A stretch of 64,000 nucleotides of DNA, from the NCBI RefSeq assembly GCF_900176635.1, contig NZ_FXLN01000003.1, positions 248,001-312,000 on the forward strand, read 5' to 3'. Position 1 is the first letter of the stretch, and every line of letters begins with the position of its first letter. This DNA comes from Clostridium merdae (lineage in GTDB: Bacteria > Bacillota > Clostridia > Oscillospirales > Acutalibacteraceae). Position numbers and translations under genes: made by a program. This document shows, in pieces, positions 25,410-33,446 of this stretch. The notes below the pieces were generated by a model. The model saw nothing but the letters and a program-made list of their open reading frames with translations, was not told the DNA's origin and did not search any database.

Positions 25410-27107
25410 TTAAAACAAATAGTGGTCAAACTCATCCAAACGCATCTTTAATTCTTTGGCGGCTTTTTTAATCTCCACTTCATTTTGTTGAGAAAGGATA
25501 GAATCAAAATTCTGTAACAAATAATCAAGATAATCGCGGTCTTTGCCTAAGCTTTCTTGGTAGAGGCGATCACCCCTTGCAAGAAGAAGCCGGTACTCCA
25601 TACGGTCTCTGGGGTGAATTTTGATTTCTTCCAGCATTTTTAGTCTTTCCTGTATCTCTTCATCGGTCATATCGACCGGGCCGTTTTTAATAATCAGGCT
25701 CTTTTTAAGGCCTGTACTTGCAACTGTAACCTCAACTTCCAATATTCCATTAATGTCGTAGGTATAGCGAACATCCACCTTCTGCTTTCCCGCAGGGGAA
25801 GGGGGAAGATTAATATGTAGCTGACCTAGGCTTAAATTATCTTCCACTCTGCGGCTTTCCCCCTGGTAGACATCAATCAAAATCTGTTCCTGATTCTCAT
25901 TTATGGTGGAAAGGCTCTCAACTCTACTAACGGGTATGGGTGTATTCCTTTCAATAATCGGCAGAAAATACCCACTTTGATAGTGATTCTGCTGCATTTG
26001 TTTTGAAACATTTACACCTAACGTATAGGGGCAAACATCAGTAAGAATAATTTCATTTAGCGCTTCATCTCGGTCCATTAAAGCCGTTTGAATGGCTGTT
26101 CCAAGGGCAATTGCCTCATCTGGGTTAATGTTGGAGTACGGGAACTGCTGAAACAGCTTGCCTATGGTGGAACGAACCAGCGGCATTCTTGTGGAACCAC
26201 CAACTAAAATAATCGTTTCAATCTCTTCGGGATGAAGCGACGAATCCCGAAGTGCTCTCTCAATTGGAATACGAAGTCGAGACAGTAACTTGTCCGCCAG
26301 ATTTTCAAAATCATCGCGCCCAACCTCTAGCTCAAAGCTGTTGCTGCCAAGCGTGATACGAATGTTCATCGTATCGTATTTGCCAAGCCCGATTTTACAC
26401 GCTTCGCATTGCTTATATAAGGCAGAAAGCTCCTTTGGTGTGAGAGACTGCTTGTCGATTCCATTGGCTTCCAGAAAATAGTTCATCAGCACTTCTGTAA
26501 AATCTTCGCCACCCAAATAATTATCGCCTGCAACCGATTTTACTTCAATTACGCCTTCAAACAGCTCTAGGATAGAAACATCGAACGTTCCTCCCCCTAA
26601 ATCACAAATCAAAAAAGTGGTTTCACTGTCGCACTCATGAATACCATAGCACAGTGCAGCGGCAGTGGGTTCATTGATTAAGCGTGTTACTTTCAGCCCT
26701 GCCAGCTCCGCGGCTCGTTTTGTTGCTTTTCTCTGCAAATCGTTAAAATACGCCGGCACGCTGATGATTGCTTCTTCCACCGTATCGTTCAGGTAGGCTT
26801 CTGCATCCGCTTTGATTGCTCGAAGAACAAACGAAGATAAATCTTCCGGCGTAAATACGTACTTACCTAAATCGTATTTTTTATCGGTACCCATAAAGCG
26901 TTTAAAGGCGGCCACGGTCACTTGGGGATGCGAGATTAACCGTTCTTTGGCAACCTCCCCAACCAGAATTTCACCGTTCTCATCCACGCTCACAACGGAA
27001 GGCGTTAAATGTGAGCCAAACACATTTGGTATCATTACTGGGCCATTGGCTGTCCAGTAAGCTGCCAAGCTATTGGTAGTTCCCAAATCGATTCCTATTT
27101 TTGTCAT
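25410..27107 (-). CDS. hscC: HscC-like Hsp70 chaperone
   Basis: A 565-residue Hsp70, about 60 residues shorter than DnaK, as in HscC. ATPase motifs: GIDLGTTNSLAAYW at 4-17, INEPTAAALCYG near 140, LICDLGGGTFDVSI (phosphate 2) and ILVGGSTRMPLVR (adenosine). The substrate-binding beta domain spans about 385-505 and the helical lid is reduced to about 60 residues, ending without a DnaK-type EEVD-like or disordered tail. It uses ATP to bind and release client proteins in the cytoplasm. The upstream gene, 96 bp away, encodes a J-like/ankyrin protein that is probably its co-chaperone, as DjlC is for HscC in E. coli. No GrpE gene is seen; HscC is known to work without it. Confidence 0.9.
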   Translation of the reverse strand: MTKIGIDLGTTNSLAAYWTANGPVMIPNVFGSHLTPSVVSVDENGEILVGEVAKERLISHPQVTVAAFKRFMGTDKKYDLGKYVFTPEDLSSFVLRAIKADAEAYLNDTVEEAIISVPAYFNDLQRKATKRAAELAGLKVTRLINEPTAAALCYGIHECDSETTFLICDLGGGTFDVSILELFEGVIEVKSVAGDNYLGGEDFTEVLMNYFLEANGIDKQSLTPKELSALYKQCEACKIGLGKYDTMNIRITLGSNSFELEVGRDDFENLADKLLSRLRIPIERALRDSSLHPEEIETIILVGGSTRMPLVRSTIGKLFQQFPYSNINPDEAIALGTAIQTALMDRDEALNEIILTDVCPYTLGVNVSKQMQQNHYQSGYFLPIIERNTPIPVSRVESLSTINENQEQILIDVYQGESRRVEDNLSLGQLHINLPPSPAGKQKVDVRYTYDINGILEVEVTVASTGLKKSLIIKNGPVDMTDEEIQERLKMLEEIKIHPRDRMEYRLLLARGDRLYQESLGKDRDYLDYLLQNFDSILSQQNEVEIKKAAKELKMRLDEFDHYLF

Positions 27108-27203
27108 AAGTACCTCCGGCTTATGTTACAAATTGTCTAGGGCTTGTATGTGATTTAAAACAAACTTCTTTTAAATCTATAAAAATGATTGCTTATTGGA
27201 TCA

Positions 27204-29687
27204 TTACAAAAGACTTTTTAACTGATCTAACATGCTAAGCATTTCGTCTACGCTTAAATCCAAATCTGTGTCCGCACTCATCAGTGTATTTATCATTTCT
27301 GCATTTGAATTTTCCATCGCAAAGTTAATGGCCTTTTTGCCCTCTTTGTTTTTTGCGTTAATATCGTAATCTGTTTCTTCTTCTAAGATGTATTCCACAA
27401 TATTTAAATTGTCGTTTTCGGCGGCTTCCAGTAATACAGTATTGCCATCATTCCCTCTGTCGTTTAGGCTCAGCCCCTGCTCACGTAAATATTTAACAAG
27501 TTCAAGGGAACCAAATACTGCCGCAAGATGCAAATAGGTACGGCCTTTATGGTCAATAAAATGAATATCGGCACCATGCCTCACCAATAGCTTTACAGCC
27601 TTAAAATGATTCACCGCGACGGCATAGGTAAAGGCATTGTACTCTTCATCATCGACCACAAAAATATCGGCACCCTTTTGAATGAGTAACTCCACGGCCT
27701 CGTCTCTCTCATATATAATTGCTGCCAACAGCGGCGTATAGCCTCGTTTGTCTTTTGCTTCCAAATCGGCACCTTTTGCAATTAAATATTCCATGCCAGC
27801 GATTTTAGACTCGGATGCGCACCGAAACAGTGCCGTAAAGCCGTCCGCTGTTTTCAGGTTAATATCTGCACCATTTTGTAATAGGTAGTCCATCATTTCT
27901 ACATCGCCATTTAACGCAGCTTCTATAAGCGGAGAAGAGAGCTTATAATCTGTAACATTACAATTGGCGCCCTGTTCCACCAGGTATTTTACGATGTTCC
28001 TTTTCCCGTTTTTTGCGGCCAGGATTAACGCGGTCTTTCCGTCTTTTTCGTCTACCTCGTTTACATCTGCCTTTTTCTCTTGCACAAGGTATTTCACGCG
28101 CTCAAGCATACCCGCAGAGCTTGAATAAATGATATTGAGAATCGAAGCATCCGCGCCATATTCCAAAAGCAGTTCGGTTGCTTGCTCATTGCCATTTTTG
28201 GCGGCGTAAAACAGCGGCGTACAATCTCGCTCTAAATCCTCATCAAATACAGAATCATTAACGGATGCACCAAGTTCAATTACATATTTCATAATGTCTA
28301 CAAAGCCGCAAATGGAAGAAAACATTAAAATACTATTCAGCTTATCGGGGAGTTCCTTTTTCTTTACCCCAAACTCAATTAGTACCTTTAAGGGTTCGAG
28401 CTGATTGCTACCGGCTGCTACCTCAAATAAATCCATATCGTTGTATTTTGCATCTAAATGAGCGCCATGCTCAATTAAATACTCAGTGCAAGCCGCATTT
28501 TGCTTTACCGCAAGGGTAAGTGCAGTGATGCCCTCTTCGTCTACCTCATTAATATCTGCACCGTGTTCATGTAGCATTTGTAATATTCGAACATTGCCGG
28601 AATTTGCAGCCGAAAAAAACGCACTAAAGCCTAGCACATTTTTCACCTTTGCATTTGCTCCATACTTCAGAAGTAGCTCTACACTCTCTTCATTCTTTGA
28701 TATAACTGCATAAATAAGTGCGGTTTTCCCATTTAGCTTTTCCGTTACTTCTAGATCCAAGTTCTTGTCTAAGAGCAGCTCTAAAGCGGTACTATCATCC
28801 GACTCCGCGGCATACATCAAAGCCGTTTTTCCATTTTTGTCTGCCGCGTTGCAGTCTGCGCCCTTTGCCAGCAAACACTTTACAATTTCAGGCTCCTCAT
28901 TTAAAATTGCCTCAATGAGTGCCGTTCGGCCATCTGTGCCTTTTGCCTCGATATTTACATTATGTAGTAACAGTTCTTCAACCATATCGACATAGCCGTA
29001 TTTGGCTGCATAAACAAGTGACGTTTTGCCTTGCTTATTGGTAACCTCACGGTCTGCACCATTTTCAAGCAAGCACTTTACTGCATTCATACTGCCGCTT
29101 CGTACTGCCATGTACAAATTTTGCTTTACAAACGCAAGCAGTACTTCATCCATTTCACTAATATAGAAATAGCCGTCAAGCAGTTCCCATACCTCTTTGG
29201 GGAGGAGACAGTGGCTCATGAGGAAGTCCTTCATCCGGTAGCCTAACCGTTCCCTGCTTACCAGCTTGGAGACTGTCTCATGATTCATCAATTCTTGCCA
29301 ACAATTAATATCGCTGCGAGTGATGGGGTCATCATAAGTAGAAAACACCAACTCCATAAACTCATCAAATTCATGGGTTAGGGGAGGCAATGTAGTTATG
29401 TCTTGCTGGTAAAATTGCTCCGATTCCTCTTCTTCCTCGTAATTCGTGGAATCAGATAGAACCTCCAGCAGTTCTACCTGCGGTTTACCCGCTGCGTGGT
29501 AGGAGGATGCAGCGCTCTCTGCTTGGCTTTTGATAAAATCCAGCGCAGCAGAATAGGCCTCTCGCAGCCTTTGGTAACCTTGGGGATTCTCTTCTGGGTG
29601 ATTTTGCTTTAATAGCTTTGCATATGCCCTTTTTACGTCTTTAACATTAGTGGTCGGCTCGATACTTAAAATATTCCATATGCTCAT
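27204..29687 (-). CDS. J-like domain protein with about 19 ankyrin repeats
   Basis: An 827-residue protein. Residues 1-60 form a J-like domain (IWNILSIEPTTNVKDVKRAY ... GYQRLREAYSAAL) like DjlB/DjlC. The catalytic HPD motif is HPE at 30-32. A variable acidic linker (about 60-190) follows, then about 19 ankyrin repeats to residue 800 with repeated GKTALxxAA, LLEKGAD and similar consensus lines. The last ~25 residues are an acidic tail. The J domain would stimulate the ATPase of the adjacent HscC-like Hsp70 and the ankyrin array would recruit client proteins; the client is unknown. Both genes lie on one strand with 96 bp between them, so they form one operon. Confidence 0.88.
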   Translation of the reverse strand: MSIWNILSIEPTTNVKDVKRAYAKLLKQNHPEENPQGYQRLREAYSAALDFIKSQAESAASSYHAAGKPQVELLEVLSDSTNYEEEEESEQFYQQDITTLPPLTHEFDEFMELVFSTYDDPITRSDINCWQELMNHETVSKLVSRERLGYRMKDFLMSHCLLPKEVWELLDGYFYISEMDEVLLAFVKQNLYMAVRSGSMNAVKCLLENGADREVTNKQGKTSLVYAAKYGYVDMVEELLLHNVNIEAKGTDGRTALIEAILNEEPEIVKCLLAKGADCNAADKNGKTALMYAAESDDSTALELLLDKNLDLEVTEKLNGKTALIYAVISKNEESVELLLKYGANAKVKNVLGFSAFFSAANSGNVRILQMLHEHGADINEVDEEGITALTLAVKQNAACTEYLIEHGAHLDAKYNDMDLFEVAAGSNQLEPLKVLIEFGVKKKELPDKLNSILMFSSICGFVDIMKYVIELGASVNDSVFDEDLERDCTPLFYAAKNGNEQATELLLEYGADASILNIIYSSSAGMLERVKYLVQEKKADVNEVDEKDGKTALILAAKNGKRNIVKYLVEQGANCNVTDYKLSSPLIEAALNGDVEMMDYLLQNGADINLKTADGFTALFRCASESKIAGMEYLIAKGADLEAKDKRGYTPLLAAIIYERDEAVELLIQKGADIFVVDDEEYNAFTYAVAVNHFKAVKLLVRHGADIHFIDHKGRTYLHLAAVFGSLELVKYLREQGLSLNDRGNDGNTVLLEAAENDNLNIVEYILEEETDYDINAKNKEGKKAINFAMENSNAEMINTLMSADTDLDLSVDEMLSMLDQLKSLL

Positions 29688-29847
29688 AATAATCTCCTAT
29701 CTTTTTCAAGGTATTCGATGCAATTTTGGATTCCTTTGTGTGTTTGCAAGTATTCAATTATTGCGCTATTTTTTGAAATACACTCCTGAAAGAAAATACG
29801 GCTAAGCTGATAATACCGTTTCATAGGGGTAAATTACAAGAAATATT

Positions 29848-29891
29848 TTAAAAAAAAGGAATTATCTGCCATAATGTGCAGATAATTCCCG
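29848..29891 (-). terminator. terminator of the ridA gene
   Basis: GGAATTATCTGC (29858-29869) pairs perfectly with GCAGATAATTCC (29878-29889). On the minus strand it follows the RidA stop and is followed by eight T residues. Confidence 0.85.
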
Positions 29892-29987
29892 TTTATTCTA
29901 CTATTTTAAGACGAATGGTAACAAAAAATAAGATTCACTCTTGCCGTATAACCGGTAGACCTTCCTATTCTTTTCGAAAAGAATCCT

Positions 29988-30380
29988 TTATCCCGCGGCC
30001 CAAATCTCTATCTCAATCTTTATTTCATCCAGACCCAAAGCATTTACATAAGCAATTGTCATAGAGGGTGGGTTTTCGCCGAAAAAGGTACCATACACTT
30101 GGTCAAAAAAGTCCCAGTCAATTTCTTCTTTCGACCAGATATTTACCTTTATAACGTTATCTGGTACCAACTCTACGCTCTTAAGTAGATTCGATATATT
30201 TATAAATGTATTCTTTACTTGTAGATTCAACTCTTCCGGAATATAGCCGTTCAAATCTGCTCCAATTTGTCCCGAAAACGTATAGAGCACCGCATTTGGC
30301 TCAATTTTTGTAATGTGGCTATAATTCCCCACAGCCTTGCTAATTTCTGTTGAAGCTAATCTCGTAACTACATGATTCAT
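29988..30380 (-). CDS. RidA family (YjgF/UK114) protein
   Basis: About 130 residues from ATG at 30380, which follows AAAGG; the frame extends to 30434. The RidA fold is recognisable from LYTFSGQIGADLNGYIP, QVKNTFINISNLLKSV and VPDNVIKVNIW, with the late acidic EIKIEIEIWA strand. RidA enzymes hydrolyse reactive enamine/imine intermediates, protecting PLP enzymes. The canonical catalytic Arg in the VNxxR region is not obvious: the segment is SMTIAYVNALGLDEIKIEIE, without Arg, so deaminase activity may be absent, as in RidA subfamilies without the Arg. It is a single gene, divergent from blaI. Confidence 0.8.
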   Translation of the reverse strand: MNHVVTRLASTEISKAVGNYSHITKIEPNAVLYTFSGQIGADLNGYIPEELNLQVKNTFINISNLLKSVELVPDNVIKVNIWSKEEIDWDFFDQVYGTFFGENPPSMTIAYVNALGLDEIKIEIEIWAAG

Positions 30381-30641
30381 TTCATAACAACCTTTCTCTA
30401 TCGGATAAATAATTTCTAACACCATATACCACAATCAATATACAGTTATCCACTGCTAGAAATTTATCTATCAAAAACAGAGATAGAATGTTCATTTCTT
30501 TTGATACTGCAATTTATAATAAATCTCATCCCGTTCCCCCCTTTCCCATAAAATTATAGAGGTAGCCCGAATCTTTGTCAAATACGGCTGTATGGGCAAG
30601 AGGCTGGGTTAAGCTGGTACAAGCTCGTGCCCTCCCCTCTA

Positions 30642-30700
30642 TTGACAAACAAATTCTACCGCAGTAGAATAGAATCAAAGCCATTCTACTCTAGTAAAAT
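30642..30700 (+). promoter_or_regulatory. promoter and two BlaI operators
   Basis: TTGACA (30642-30647) and TAGAAT (30665-30670) are 17 bp apart. The perfect inverted repeat ATTCTAC-CGCA-GTAGAAT (30653-30670) covers the -10 box. A second, near-perfect repeat, ATTCTAC-TCTA-GTAAAAT, follows at 30683-30700, 30 bp downstream. BlaI/MecI dimers bind such paired palindromes, so the regulator very probably represses its own operon. Confidence 0.85.
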
Positions 30701-30716
30701 GTAAAGGGGCATTCCC

Positions 30717-31076
30717 ATGCAAATTAAATTGTTTGATTCTGAACTAAAGGTAATGGATGTTCTTTGGAAGAACGGCGATACAACCGCAAAGAATGTAGCA
30801 GAGCGATTAAAAGAGCAGGTAGGCTGGAGCAAAACAACAACCTATACGCTCATTAAACGGTGTATTGAAAAAGGTGCAATTGAACGCATTGAACCGAATT
30901 TTGTATGCCATGCTCTTGTTACAATTGAACAGGCAAGGGAATTTGAAACCACGGAACTAATTAACAAAATGTTCGACGGTGCCGCAGACCAGCTTGTGGC
31001 CTCTCTTTTGGGAGGGAAAAAGCTCTCTTCCGAAGAAATTGAAAGGCTGAAACGACTTGTTGATCATTTGGAGTAA
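30717..31076 (+). CDS. blaI: BlaI/MecI family transcriptional repressor
   Basis: A 119-residue winged-helix repressor with the family pattern: LKVMDVLWKNGDTTAKNVAERLK, the recognition-helix segment WSKTTTYTLIKRCIEKGAIER, and a helical dimerisation tail (residues 75-119) ending in the SSEEIERLKRLVDHLE coil. ATG 30717 follows AAAGGGG. In the classic system the membrane protease BlaR1 triggers repressor cleavage; the NF cleavage pair is not clearly assignable here. The gene is 12 bp from its blaR1 partner and autoregulated through the operators at 30653-30700. No beta-lactamase or penicillin-binding protein gene follows, so the target lies elsewhere or is the operon itself. Confidence 0.88.
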   Translation: MQIKLFDSELKVMDVLWKNGDTTAKNVAERLKEQVGWSKTTTYTLIKRCIEKGAIERIEPNFVCHALVTIEQAREFETTELINKMFDGAADQLVASLLGGKKLSSEEIERLKRLVDHLE

Positions 31077-31088
31077 AGGAGGATGAGC

Positions 31089-32591
31089 ATGAGCTTACTA
31101 AGCATGAGTTTTTCGGCAGCAATTCTCATTCTGGTTATTGTAATGATTCGCAGGTCGCTGCTACACAAACTGCCAAAACGAACCTTTCTTCTTTTATGGG
31201 GTGTGGCATTATGCCGTCTATTAATCCCCTTTACCATTTCATCGCGCCTGAGTATCTATTCCATCGCAAATACAATAATCGGCAGTTTTTCGAAAACAGA
31301 TTTATCACTGGCTCAAATACCGGTTGTGCAAAACAATATCGTTGTTAGAAATCCCGTTCCCCTTCTACTAAAGGCAGAACAAGCGAGCTTATCCCCCATT
31401 ACAGTAATTTGGCTAATTGGCTTTTTGGCCTTTGCTTTGTTCTTCCTTGTAACACACCTGCGCTGCCTCAGAGAATATAAGATGGCACTACCCATTCATC
31501 ATCCTTTTATAGCGAAGTGGCAGCAGGAACACCAGATGAGGAGAACCGCTGAAATTCGGCAATCGGATCAAATCAACACACCCTTAACCTATGGCATTTT
31601 ACGGCCGGTTGTACTTCTCCCAAAGCAAACTGATTGGGAAGACGAAACCAGGTTGCGATATGTTCTCGCGCACGAATTTACTCATGTGCAGCGGTTTGAT
31701 ACGTTTACAAAGTTCATTATGGTAACCGCGTTGTGTATCCATTGGTTTAACCCCTTTGTATGGCTGATGTTTGTGCTGCTCAATAGAGACATTGAAATTT
31801 CTTGTGATGAAGCTGTTATAAGGTCGTTTGGCGGGAGCGAATTAGCAACATATGCACTCACACTAATTGCCATGGAAGAAAAGAAAAGCTACCTTGCACC
31901 ACTTGCCAATCATTTTTGCAAATGCTCCATGGAAGAAAGAGTTCGTTCAATTATGAATTACAAAAAGACTTCTCTATTCACAAGAATAGCATCAATCGGA
32001 TTAGTAGCTGTTTTGATTACGGCTTTTGCTACCTCTGCACAAGCAAATGAGAACAAAGGGTTCCATGCAGCCATTCCCCTATCTCCAGTACTAAAGACCT
32101 CAAACCCTGATTCATCATTTCTTTTTGACAAGGTGGAGCTCTATTATTATGACAATGGCTGCCCCTACCTGCACGACGTTAAAACGAACAATACAGACAA
32201 AACCATTATTGAAATGCAGTATGGGATGCTGGGGTATGATAAGCTGGGTAATCCACTGAAATTGCAATGGAATTTTCTAGATTCATCCTCACAAGCAACC
32301 TATGATTATTTGGTAAAAGAGGAATCCGAGCTTTTACCAAAGCAAACCCTTGGCGTAAATGGCGGTTGGTCTTTATACGACAGTGAAACAATGGACTGGC
32401 CCCAAATACCTAATGCCGGCCCGAACAAGGTAGCATATGCCTTATTTGAAATAAAAGAGATTCATTTTGCGGATGGCAGTGTGTGGAACAACAAAGAGTA
32501 TAGCACTTGGCTTGAAGCATATAAGGGCAGAGCGGTGGATGTTTCCATATTCAAAAGCTATTATCCCCGTGAAATAAAAATTACGGAGTGA
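31089..32591 (+). CDS. blaR1: BlaR1/MecR1-type M56 antirepressor with non-PBP sensor domain
   Basis: ATG 31089 is favoured because AAAGGAGG at 31075-31082 is too close to the ATG at 31083. The M56 zinc-protease motif is HEFTH (His195 and His199 in this numbering) with EISCDE as a downstream acidic motif. Hydrophobic segments lie at about 10-25, 38-55, 105-125, 205-225 and 290-310. The part outside the membrane (about 320-500) is not the serine-Lys penicillin-binding sensor of BlaR1: I see no SxxK or KTG motif. It is a beta-rich domain with KEIHFADGSVWNNKEYSTW, like the DUF5780-type domain. The signal is therefore not predicted to be beta-lactam; the ligand is unknown. Confidence 0.82.
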   Translation: MSLLSMSFSAAILILVIVMIRRSLLHKLPKRTFLLLWGVALCRLLIPFTISSRLSIYSIANTIIGSFSKTDLSLAQIPVVQNNIVVRNPVPLLLKAEQASLSPITVIWLIGFLAFALFFLVTHLRCLREYKMALPIHHPFIAKWQQEHQMRRTAEIRQSDQINTPLTYGILRPVVLLPKQTDWEDETRLRYVLAHEFTHVQRFDTFTKFIMVTALCIHWFNPFVWLMFVLLNRDIEISCDEAVIRSFGGSELATYALTLIAMEEKKSYLAPLANHFCKCSMEERVRSIMNYKKTSLFTRIASIGLVAVLITAFATSAQANENKGFHAAIPLSPVLKTSNPDSSFLFDKVELYYYDNGCPYLHDVKTNNTDKTIIEMQYGMLGYDKLGNPLKLQWNFLDSSSQATYDYLVKEESELLPKQTLGVNGGWSLYDSETMDWPQIPNAGPNKVAYALFEIKEIHFADGSVWNNKEYSTWLEAYKGRAVDVSIFKSYYPREIKITE

Positions 32592-32621
32592 TTCATATGC
32601 TTAACCTCAATATAACAAGAA

Positions 32622-32660
32622 AAATAACCTTCACTCAATATGTGAGTGAAGGTTATTTAT
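32622..32660 (+). terminator. terminator of the blaI-blaR1 operon
   Basis: AAATAACCTTCACTCA (32622-32637) pairs perfectly over 16 bp with TGAGTGAAGGTTATTT (32643-32658). It is followed by ATTTATAG and also sits before the stop of the convergent GNAT gene. Confidence 0.85.
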
Positions 32661-32713
32661 TTATAGAAATGTCTTATAGCTATTTAAGATAAGGATTAAA
32701 ATTTTAAAGAGGC

Positions 32714-33358
32714 TTATTTCAAAATAGAGTTGCTGTGAATATAAAATTCTTCCTGACTGGGTTGAAACTTTTTCTCTTTTTTCTCAAGACCGTCATCAAA
32801 ACGCTCCGCTTCTTTTTCGTCAACCGCCATTACGGGGCTGTCGTAGTAGACCCATTTTCGATTATCTAACGCTTCCGGCTTGAGTTCCTTGACCAGCATA
32901 GCGGATGGGAAGGTGCCGTTCTCCATACAAATGTTATACTTTTTACAGCTTTTAAAGCCACGGCTTACATAGTTACCCGGGTTCCCAAAAATAACAACTA
33001 CATCGTAGCCAAGTTCAATCGCTTTACGAAAAGAATGCTCTAACAGCATTTTCCCGTAGCCTTTTCTTTGGTAATCCGGATGAATGCAGAGCGGGCCAAA
33101 GGTAAGAATCTGTTTTACTTCGCCAGACTCATCAACCAGCTTTGCTTTTGTGTACATAACATTCCCAATGATTTGGTCATCCACTTCAATGACAAAATCC
33201 AACTCCGGCAAAAAGTCCTCGTGGGATCGCATTACATGAACTAAATAATGTTCAATGCACCCTGGGTTATATAAATTCCAGAATGCCTCCCTTGTAATTT
33301 CTTCTACCTTCTTATAATCGGCTTCTTTCTCATTGCGAATTTTAACAATACCGTTCAT
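32714..33358 (-). CDS. GNAT family N-acetyltransferase
   Basis: ATG 33358 follows GGGAGG and gives about 214 residues. The domain shows ILTFGPLCIHPDYQRKGYGKML (strand 4 and QxxGxG/A loop) and GYDVVVIFGNPGNYVSRGFKS (strand 5 and helix). Downstream are two extra segments (NGTFPSAMLVKELKPEAL and MAVDEKEAERFDDGLEKK) typical of N-acetyltransferases that act on small compounds or on peptides. The Asp/Glu-rich tail is uncommon. Acceptor is unknown. It is transcribed alone and ends convergently with blaR1. Confidence 0.85.
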   Translation of the reverse strand: MNGIVKIRNEKEADYKKVEEITREAFWNLYNPGCIEHYLVHVMRSHEDFLPELDFVIEVDDQIIGNVMYTKAKLVDESGEVKQILTFGPLCIHPDYQRKGYGKMLLEHSFRKAIELGYDVVVIFGNPGNYVSRGFKSCKKYNICMENGTFPSAMLVKELKPEALDNRKWVYYDSPVMAVDEKEAERFDDGLEKKEKKFQPSQEEFYIHSNSILK

Positions 33359-33446
33359 TTTGAAACCTCCCCTAACCATTCTTTTTTTATAACGGATATT
33401 TCAACTATACAAAACAACCAGCCACGTGGCAATAGAAACTTGCATT

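Noticed and set aside
29700..29860. CIRCE-type heat-shock operator before the J-ankyrin/HscC genes
   Set aside because: No TTAGCACTC-N9-GAGTGCTAA element or close variant was found upstream.
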